Below are positions 27,888 through 34,145 of a DNA stretch of 64,000 nt, piece by piece. Each line of letters opens with the position of its first letter. Position 1 is the stretch's first letter. Under the pieces are notes generated by a model. The model was not told the origin of the DNA, made no database searches, and saw only the letters and a program-made list of their open reading frames with translations. A program made the translations under genes and the position numbers. The DNA is from Candidatus Humimonas hydrogenitrophica (GTDB lineage Bacteria; Gemmatimonadota; Gemmatimonadetes; Palauibacterales; Palauibacteraceae). The stretch spans positions 41,799 to 105,798 of the forward strand of contig CANPVD010000045.1 in assembly GCA_947581615.1 (NCBI GenBank), written 5' to 3'.

Positions 27888-28808
27888 ATGCGAATCCGTC
27901 GTTGGAAGGTCGCAGCGAGGACTGCCGCACTCGTCGCGGCGGGGGTCACGGTCGCAGCCTGCGGCAACACCTCGGGACCGGGGGGCCGCCAGCCGGTGTC
28001 CCTGTCGGTCACGGTGCCGGGTCCCACGCCCTCCGTATCCCCCTCGCGCTCCGCGTCGTTCGACGTGACGCAGACGGCCGGAGACAGCACGCTCGTCCTC
28101 AGCGACGTCGCTCTGGTGCTCTGGAAGGTCGAACTCGAGCCCGTGGACGGATCCTGCTCCGGTGACAGCGCGAGCCGGGCCGACTCGGACTCCGGCGCGG
28201 ATTCCACGTCGAGCTCCGATTCGACGGGCGGAAGCGGCTCGATCTCCGGTTCCGTGGAGTCCGGTCCACCCTCCGAGTCCGAGTCGGACCACGAGGACTG
28301 CGAGGTCCAGGTGGCGGGTCCCATGCTGGTCACCCTCCCGCTCGACGGGGCTCTGGACCACGTGGCCAGCCTCGAGCTCCCGGTCGGGACCTACGAGAAG
28401 GCCGACTTCGACATCCACGCGCCCAACGCCTCGGACTCCGCCGACACCGCCTTCCTGTCCGAGCACCCCGGCTTCGACAGCGTGAGCGTCCGCGTGGATG
28501 GCACCTGGAACGGCGTCGACTTCACGCTGGAACGCCGACTGGAGCTGCACGAGCGGGTGGCGTTGCAGCCGCCCCTCGAGGTCACCGACGGAGGCACCCC
28601 CACGAACCTGACGCTCACCTTCGACGTCCGGACCTGGTTCGTGGACGCCGACGGACGGCTGATCGATCCGGCCACGGCCGCGCCCGGGGGACCGAACGCC
28701 GAGCTGGTGGCCGGGAACATCAGGCGCTCGCTGCGCGGCTTCGAGGACCGCGACCAGGACGGCCATGAGGACGCGCACGGCACCAGCGGAGACTCGATCG
28801 GCGGCTGA
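27888..28808 (+). CDS. Lipoprotein with Ser/Asp/Gly-rich linker
   Basis: 306 residues from the ATG at 27888 behind GGAAGGGGA. Lipobox VAAC near residues 20-23. After a beta-type segment (SFDVTQTAGDSTLVLSDVAL) comes a low-complexity acidic linker rich in Ser, Asp and Gly (roughly residues 88-138, repeats of the form SDSGADSTSS). The C-terminal part, PLDGALDHVASLELPVGTY through LTLTFDVRTWF, resembles DUF4382-type surface proteins in composition. The extreme end is again acidic (DRDQDGHEDAHG), possibly calcium binding. Function unknown. Convergent with the amidase gene, separated by a 28-base palindrome. Confidence 0.8.
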   Translation: MRIRRWKVAARTAALVAAGVTVAACGNTSGPGGRQPVSLSVTVPGPTPSVSPSRSASFDVTQTAGDSTLVLSDVALVLWKVELEPVDGSCSGDSASRADSDSGADSTSSSDSTGGSGSISGSVESGPPSESESDHEDCEVQVAGPMLVTLPLDGALDHVASLELPVGTYEKADFDIHAPNASDSADTAFLSEHPGFDSVSVRVDGTWNGVDFTLERRLELHERVALQPPLEVTDGGTPTNLTLTFDVRTWFVDADGRLIDPATAAPGGPNAELVAGNIRRSLRGFEDRDQDGHEDAHGTSGDSIGG

Positions 28809-28831
28809 GGTCGAGGTCGATCCGCAGTCCG

Positions 28832-28859
28832 GGAGGGGGCGGCCGCGGCCGCCCCCTCC
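28832..28859. terminator. 28-base perfect palindrome between convergent genes
   Basis: GGAGGGGGCGGCCG (28832-28845) is followed directly by its exact complement (28846-28859). It lies 24 bases after one stop and 18 bases after the other, so it is well placed as a bidirectional terminator. No U-tract. Confidence 0.6.
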
Positions 28860-28877
28860 GTTCATCGGCCCCGGGGC

Positions 28878-30602
28878 TCAGCCCGCGCTGTCGGACGACA
28901 CGGCGGCCACGTCCGCGCTGCGGCGGTAGGTCGGAGCACGCCGTACCTTGGTGGCCTGCTCGAAGGCGTAGGCGAGCCTGAGCAAGGTCGGCTCGGTCCA
29001 GGCCCGGCCCACGAACGAGAAGCCCACGGGCAGGCCGAACGTGTAGCCGGCCGGTACCGTGATGTGGGGATAGCCGGCCACGGCGGCGGGTGACGTGAAG
29101 CTCCCGCCACCCGCGTCCCCGTTCACCAGGTCGATGACCCAGGGTGGGCCCGACGTGGGCGCCACCAGGGCATCCAGGCGGTGCTCGTCCATGACCTTGT
29201 CGATCCCTTCCGCCCGTGTGAGACGGTGGTTCTTCTCCAGGGCCTTTGTGTAGGCGGCTTCGGTGAGCGGGCCCTTGGCCTCGGCCTGCTCCATGATGTC
29301 CTGGCCGAAGTAGGGCATCTCCCGCTCGGCGTGGTCCTCGTTGAAGGCGATCACGTCGGCCAGGGTGTGCACGGGTGCGCCGGGTCCCAGGTCCGACAGG
29401 TACGCGTTCAGGTCCGCCTTGAACTCGTACAGCAGCACCTCGAACTCCGAGTCCCCCCACTGGCCCGCCGTCGGGATGCTCGCCGGATCGACGAGGACCG
29501 CTCCGGCGTCGCGGAGCGCCCGCAGGGCTTCCTCGGCGATCGCATCGGCCTTGGGGCTGTAGCCGAAGTAGTGGTCGCGGACCACGCCGATCCTGGCCCC
29601 CTTCAGGCCGTTTGCGTCCAGGAAACGCGTGTAGTCGTTCTCGACGTGGCCCTTCGCCTTCGCCGTGGCCGGATCGCGGGCGTCCACACCGGCCATCGCG
29701 CCGAGCAGGATGGCCGCATCCGTCACCGTGCGGGCCATGGGACCCGCGGTGTCCTGGCTGTGGGAGATGGGCACGATTCCCGAGCGGCTCACGAGGCCGA
29801 GGGTGGGCTTGATTCCCACCAGCGAGTTGGCGTTGGCGGGACAGGTCACCGAGCCGTCGGTCTCCGTGCCGATGGCGACGGTGCAGAAGCTGGCCGCCGC
29901 GGCCGCGCCGGAGCCCGAGCTGGACCCGCAGGGCGTGCGGTCGAGGGCGTACGGATTCCGGCCCTGACCGCCGCGCCCGCTCCAGCCGCTGGACGAGTGC
30001 GAGGAGCGGAAGTTCGCCCACTCGCTCAGGTTCGTCTTGCCGAGCAGGATCGCTCCGGCCTCCCGGAGGCGCCGGGCTACGAAGGCGTCGCGCGGCGGCT
30101 TCGAGCCCACGAGCGCCACAGAGCCCGCGGCGCTCTCCATCCTGTCCGCCGTGGCGATGTTGTCCTTGAGGAGCACCGGGATCCCGTGCATGGGTCCGCG
30201 CGGGTTGCCGGCCTTGCGCTCGCGGTCCAGCCGGTCGGCCATGTCGAGGGCTTCGGGATTCGTCTGCAGCACCTGAGAGAGCCGGGGTCCCTCGCCGTCC
30301 AGCGCCTCGATGCGGTCCAGGTAGGCCTCGGTGAGCTGTCTGGCGGTGAGGCTCCCCTCCTCCATGCGCTTCCGGAGGTCGGCGATCGTCGCCTCTTCGT
30401 ACTCGAAGGGGGGCACGTCGAACGGGGAGTCGCCCGGCGGGTCCCCGCCGCTCGCCCGGCCGTCGTCGGCGTCCGGGGCGCAGGCCAGGCTGCCGGACCC
30501 GGTGGCCACCGCCAGGCTCCCGATCGCGGCGCTGCGCACGAACGACCGGCGGCTGAGGGCCGAAGGCCGGCCGCGGTCTCTGTCTCTGTATCGGTCCCCC
30601 AT
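28878..30602 (-). CDS. Tat-exported amidase (amidase signature family)
   Basis: 574 residues from the ATG at 30602, with GGAG before it. A twin-arginine signal is visible: SRRSFVRSAAIGSLAVA at residues 17-33, with a possible lipobox SLAC just after. The amidase signature triad is present: MHGIPVLLKDNIAT gives the lysine, and CGSSSGSGAAAAAS with ETDGSVTCPA gives the two serines. The enzyme hydrolyses amide bonds in the periplasm or on the surface; substrate unknown. It is larger than cytoplasmic GatA (about 480 residues), mainly because of the export region and a C-terminal extension, and lacks gatBC neighbours. Confidence 0.9.
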   Translation of the reverse strand: MGDRYRDRDRGRPSALSRRSFVRSAAIGSLAVATGSGSLACAPDADDGRASGGDPPGDSPFDVPPFEYEEATIADLRKRMEEGSLTARQLTEAYLDRIEALDGEGPRLSQVLQTNPEALDMADRLDRERKAGNPRGPMHGIPVLLKDNIATADRMESAAGSVALVGSKPPRDAFVARRLREAGAILLGKTNLSEWANFRSSHSSSGWSGRGGQGRNPYALDRTPCGSSSGSGAAAAASFCTVAIGTETDGSVTCPANANSLVGIKPTLGLVSRSGIVPISHSQDTAGPMARTVTDAAILLGAMAGVDARDPATAKAKGHVENDYTRFLDANGLKGARIGVVRDHYFGYSPKADAIAEEALRALRDAGAVLVDPASIPTAGQWGDSEFEVLLYEFKADLNAYLSDLGPGAPVHTLADVIAFNEDHAEREMPYFGQDIMEQAEAKGPLTEAAYTKALEKNHRLTRAEGIDKVMDEHRLDALVAPTSGPPWVIDLVNGDAGGGSFTSPAAVAGYPHITVPAGYTFGLPVGFSFVGRAWTEPTLLRLAYAFEQATKVRRAPTYRRSADVAAVSSDSAG

Positions 30603-30841
30603 GGGGTGGCTCCTGTGCGAGGGCGGGTGTGGCCGCGGCGCGCCCGCGGGCGTCGGCCCATGTTCGGCGGCGGAGGGAGGGCTCCGCAAGCGCCCCGCGC
30701 CCGTTCCAACCTGCCGGACCCGCACCGTGTCCCATACTCGAACGATGACGACCACCCAGCGATCCACGCCGACACGGGCCCCCGCGCCCGCAGGGGCGGA
30801 CGGGAGCATCAGCTCCCGTCCGGCAGCCGAGCTGCGGGCCG

Positions 30842-31432
30842 ATGGCGATTGAGGCCGTCCGCAAGGTGAGGGGTCCGGGCGATCGGCCTCGGTCGAGGGC
30901 GCCCGCGGCGGGCCCGGGAGCCCCGACGGCCCCGGACACGGCGGCGGAGCGCCGGGCCCGCTTCGAGCGCCTCTACAACGAGAACGCCGGGCGAGTCTAC
31001 GCGCTGTGCCTCCGTTTGGCGGGCGAGCCGGCCCTGGCGGAGGAGCTGGCCCAGGACGCGTTCGTGAGGGCCTGGGAGAAGCTCGACACGTTCCGGGGCG
31101 AATCGAGGTTCGCGACCTGGATGCACAGGCTCACCGTCAACGTGGTCTACAACGCGTTCCGGTCCCGCTCGCGCCGCCCGACGCGGACCGAGGAGCCCGA
31201 GATGCTCGAACTCCTGGACGGCGGCGTGGACCCGTCGTCGGCCGTCCTCGGGATCGCGCTCGACCGGGCCATCGGGACGTTGCCGGACCGGGCCCGGATG
31301 GTGTTCGTGCTCTACGACGTGGAAGGGTATCCGCAGGAGGAGATCGCGGAGATGATGGGAACGACCGTCGGAACCGTGAAGTCGCAGCTCCACCGTGCCC
31401 GGAAGCTGCTGCGCGAAGAGCTGACGCCATGA
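30842..31432 (+). CDS. ECF-type RNA polymerase sigma factor
   Basis: 196 residues. Region 2 runs from ARFERLYNENAGRVYALCLRL through AEELAQDAFVRAWEKLDTFRG to FATWMHRLTVNV (about residues 38-100). Region 4 is ALDRAIGTLPDRARMVFVLYD to YPQEEIAEMMGTTVGTVKSQLHRARK-type helix-turn-helix (read as EEIAEMMGTTVGTVKSQL). A 35-residue Arg/Pro/Gly-rich N-terminal tail is extra. The stop overlaps the anti-sigma start (ATGA), giving a classic sigma/anti-sigma unit that probably reads its own promoter in 30603-30841; I could not assign that promoter securely. Confidence 0.95.
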   Translation: MAIEAVRKVRGPGDRPRSRAPAAGPGAPTAPDTAAERRARFERLYNENAGRVYALCLRLAGEPALAEELAQDAFVRAWEKLDTFRGESRFATWMHRLTVNVVYNAFRSRSRRPTRTEEPEMLELLDGGVDPSSAVLGIALDRAIGTLPDRARMVFVLYDVEGYPQEEIAEMMGTTVGTVKSQLHRARKLLREELTP

Positions 31433-32106
31433 GCGCATCGCATCCGGACGAGACCCGGCTGAACGACTACGTGGACGGGCTCCTCGAGCCGACGGAGGTC
31501 CCGGAGGTCGAGCGGCACCTGCAGGCTTGCGCCTCGTGTCGGGCCCGGGTGGATTCGACCCGGCGCCTGCTCGAGGCGGCGGCCGGGCTGCCCCCGAGCG
31601 TCGAGACGCCCGCGACCCTGTGGGAAGGTGTCGCCGGCCGGACCGTGGATCGTGTGCCGGCTCGACCCTCCGGGCGCACCCTGCGCTCGGCCCGCTGGCA
31701 GCTGGCCGCGGCGGCCACCGTGCTCGTGGCCCTCTCCTCGGTCGTCACCGCGGTGATCGTGGGGCGCGAAGACCGCAGCAGCGCGTCGGCGGCCGCGCCG
31801 AGCCGCGTGGCGGCGGCTGCGGAGAGCCCCGCAGTGGCGGCCACGGCGCCGGCCCGTTTCGTGGCTTCCCAGTACCAGCCCACCGTGGCCAGGCTGCGGG
31901 CCGAGCTCGAGGCGCGCCGAGCGGAGCTGTCGCCGGCGACCGTCCAGGCGGTCGAGGCCAACCTCGAAGTCATCGACCGGGCCATCGCCACGACGTCGGC
32001 GGCGCTGGCCGCGGACCCCTCGAGCCAGCCCGCCACGCAGCTCCTGACCTCCATGTACCGGAAGAAGATCGGACTGCTGGAGCAGACGCTCCAGCTCGGA
32101 ACCTGA
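31429..32106 (+). CDS. Zinc-finger anti-sigma factor
   Basis: 225 residues. The N-terminal ZAS domain has HLQACASC with His30, Cys34 and Cys37, and the preceding DETRLNDYVDGLLEPTEVPEVE helix is typical. One membrane helix (about residues 85-107, LAAAATVLVALSSVVTAVIVG) puts the C-terminal part in the periplasm. That part is an Ala-rich coiled-coil-like stretch (RLRAELEARRAELSPATVQAVEANLEVID) that could sense envelope state. It should hold the upstream ECF factor at the membrane. Confidence 0.93.
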   Translation: MSASHPDETRLNDYVDGLLEPTEVPEVERHLQACASCRARVDSTRRLLEAAAGLPPSVETPATLWEGVAGRTVDRVPARPSGRTLRSARWQLAAAATVLVALSSVVTAVIVGREDRSSASAAAPSRVAAAAESPAVAATAPARFVASQYQPTVARLRAELEARRAELSPATVQAVEANLEVIDRAIATTSAALAADPSSQPATQLLTSMYRKKIGLLEQTLQLGT

Positions 32107-32124
32107 GACAGGGAGAGTCCCGCA

Positions 32125-33003
32125 ATGGACCGTCTCGATAGAAGCTGGTGGGCCCCGCTGATCCTCATGGTGTGGGCGTGGGCGCTGGCCCCGCACCCGA
32201 CCGCGGCGCAGTCGCCGGACTCCCTGGCCCGCTCCGTGGCGCCCGACGGCGTGGTCTCGATCTCCGCACGCGAGGCGGACGTGACCGTGGTCGGTTCGAG
32301 CGGCCGTACGCTCGTGGTCCGGGCCCGGCCCGAGACGCTCCGGCGGATTCGGCTGGAAGGCTCGGGCTCGAGGCTGAGCGTGAGGGACGACGGGGCGGAC
32401 GACGAAATCGAGGTCTCGTTGCCGAGCGCCGTGCAGGTGGAGGTCCACACCCGCGACGGCGACGTGACCGTCCGGGGTCTTACCGGGCGCGTGACGATCG
32501 AGTCCATGGATGGAGACGTGCACATCCAGGGAGATCCGCAGAGTCTCCGCGTGGCGGGCGTCTCCGGCAACATTACCGTGAGCGGCTCTCCGGCCCGGCT
32601 CAAGCTGAACACCGTGTCCGGGGACGTGACGGTCCCGTCGGCCACGGGGAGCGTCGACATCTCGACGGCGAACGGGGACATCGAGGTCGGCGGCCGCGGG
32701 ATCTCGGACGGGACGTTCACGAGCGCATCGGGCGACATCACCTTTCGCGCGCAGCCCACCTCCTCGGCGACCCTGAGCTTCCAGACGGCGACCGGAGAGG
32801 TCACGCTCGCGCTCCCGGACGGTGTGGGCGCCTCGTTCGAGATCACGACCGTGAGCGGCGAGCTGGTCACGGATCGCCAGGCCCAGCTGCTCGGGAGCCA
32901 GCACTTCGGCGGAGGGCGGCACTACCGGCTGTCGGTCGGGAACGGGTCGGTGCACGTGTCGGTGCAGGCCGTGACCGGCGACGTGCATATCGAGGGCTCC
33001 TGA
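32125..33003 (+). CDS. DUF4097 family exported beta-helix protein (copy 1)
   Basis: 292 residues with a signal peptide (LILMVWAWALAPHPTAAQ). The rest is a repetitive beta-strand ladder with turns such as DGDVTVRGLTGRVTIESMDGDVHIQG, SGNITVSGS, SGDVTVPSATG, NGDIEVGG and SGDITFRAQ, which is the DUF4097 (YvlB-like) signature. The strands predict an exported right-handed beta-helix. It follows the anti-sigma gene by 18 bases with GGGAGAG before the ATG, so it is part of the same transcription unit and a probable member of the ECF regulon. Molecular role unknown. Confidence 0.9.
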   Translation: MDRLDRSWWAPLILMVWAWALAPHPTAAQSPDSLARSVAPDGVVSISAREADVTVVGSSGRTLVVRARPETLRRIRLEGSGSRLSVRDDGADDEIEVSLPSAVQVEVHTRDGDVTVRGLTGRVTIESMDGDVHIQGDPQSLRVAGVSGNITVSGSPARLKLNTVSGDVTVPSATGSVDISTANGDIEVGGRGISDGTFTSASGDITFRAQPTSSATLSFQTATGEVTLALPDGVGASFEITTVSGELVTDRQAQLLGSQHFGGGRHYRLSVGNGSVHVSVQAVTGDVHIEGS

Positions 33004-33066
33004 GGCGACCCGCCGCCCGCGATCTCCGCGTGTGACGAAGCGAATCCACCGCTGAGGAGGACGACG

Positions 33067-33915
33067 ATGATGAACAGCAAGCGCACGATGTCCGATCCCC
33101 GCAGGCGACGCGGTGGACCCCTGGACAGGATCCTGCTGGCCCTGGCCGCCGCCGCGGTCGTCGTGAGCCCCGCTCGGGCCCAGGGCGGCTCGGACTGGTG
33201 CGCCCAGACGCGCGGCAACCGTGACGACGCCCGCCGCTATTGCGAGGTGCGCGAGCTCACTCTGAAGACGCCGTCGAGCGGCCTCGACGTGGACGCTCAA
33301 CCCAACGGCGGCATTCGTGTGCGGGCCGCGGCCCGCGCGGACGTGCGGATCCAGGCCCGCGTCCAGGCGCGCGCCGGATCGACCGAAGAGGCCAGGGCTC
33401 TGGCCGGTCGCGTGACCATCGACACGGACGGTGGCCGGGTGCGGGCGCAGGGTCCCGACACGCACCGGGACGGCTGGTGGTCGGTGAGCTACCGCATCGA
33501 GGCGCCGGCGACCACCGACGTGTCGCTGCACGCCCAGAACGGAGGCATCTCCATCGAGGGCATGAAGGGCAGGACGCGCTTCCGCACCCTGAACGGCGGG
33601 GTGGACCTGACGCACCTCTCGGGGGACGTGAGCGGCTCGACCACCAACGGTGGGCTCGACATCGTGCTCGCCGGCCGAACGTGGGATGGGGTCGGTCTCG
33701 CCGTTCGCACGACGAACGGAGGCGTCGACATGGCGGTACCGGACGGCTACGCCGCGCACCTGGTCACGTCGACCGTGAACGGGGGCGTGGACGTGGGCTT
33801 CCCGATCACGGTGCAGGGCCGCATCGGCCGTCGACTGGCCGTCGACCTGGGTGGGGGAGGACCCACCATCCGGGCCGAGACCACCAATGGAGGCATCGAC
33901 CTGCATCGACCCTGA
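33067..33915 (+). CDS. DUF4097 family exported beta-helix protein (copy 2)
   Basis: 282 residues with a signal peptide ending in SPARAQGG. A short cysteine-containing head (WCAQTRGN ... RRYCEV) precedes DUF4097-type ladder repeats. The turns read as variants of NGG: QPNGGIRV, AQNGGISIEGMKG, LNGGVDLTHLSGD, TNGGLDIVL, TNGGVDMAV, VNGGVDVGF and TNGGIDLH. It differs from copy 1, whose turns are SGD/DGD, so the two are paralogues with separate repeat histories. SD GGAGG precedes the ATG. A hairpin follows 12 bases after the stop. Confidence 0.9.
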   Translation: MMNSKRTMSDPRRRRGGPLDRILLALAAAAVVVSPARAQGGSDWCAQTRGNRDDARRYCEVRELTLKTPSSGLDVDAQPNGGIRVRAAARADVRIQARVQARAGSTEEARALAGRVTIDTDGGRVRAQGPDTHRDGWWSVSYRIEAPATTDVSLHAQNGGISIEGMKGRTRFRTLNGGVDLTHLSGDVSGSTTNGGLDIVLAGRTWDGVGLAVRTTNGGVDMAVPDGYAAHLVTSTVNGGVDVGFPITVQGRIGRRLAVDLGGGGPTIRAETTNGGIDLHRP

Positions 33916-33927
33916 GGTCCTGGCGGA

Positions 33928-33951
33928 TCGGGGCGCCGGACGGCGCCCCGA
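33928..33951. terminator. Hairpin after the sigma/DUF4097 unit
   Basis: TCGGGGCGCC (33928-33937) pairs perfectly with GGCGCCCCGA (33942-33951) across a GGAC loop, 12 bases after the DUF4097 stop. Probable end of the ECF transcription unit; no U-tract. Confidence 0.6.
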
Positions 33952-34045
33952 CCTCGCCATACCCGACCGCCTCCAGATCCGCCCCCGCGCCCGACCCTTC
34001 CCTCAGCCCATTCATCCCGTCCCCTCGTTCCTTCGTCTCATGCGC

Positions 34046-34078
34046 AGGCTCCGGAGCCTCCACCTTTGCAACCTTTGC
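34046..34078. promoter_or_regulatory. 14-base palindrome plus tandem repeat upstream of the DUF5916 gene
   Basis: AGGCTCCGGAGCCT (34046-34059) is a perfect palindrome, followed by two copies of ACCTTTGC (34062-34069 and 34071-34078). It lies 68-100 bases before the ATG at 34146, a plausible operator position. Confidence 0.4.
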
Positions 34079-34145
34079 TTCGTAGACGTCGTCCAAGGGC
34101 CGTACGCAGAAGCCAGGACCTGGACCTCACCGACGGAGCTGCACG

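Noticed and set aside
30603..30841. ECF-type autoregulatory promoter before the sigma gene
   Set aside because: A possible AAC...CGT pair near 30707-30730 has 15-base spacing and no clear GGAAC element, too weak to annotate.
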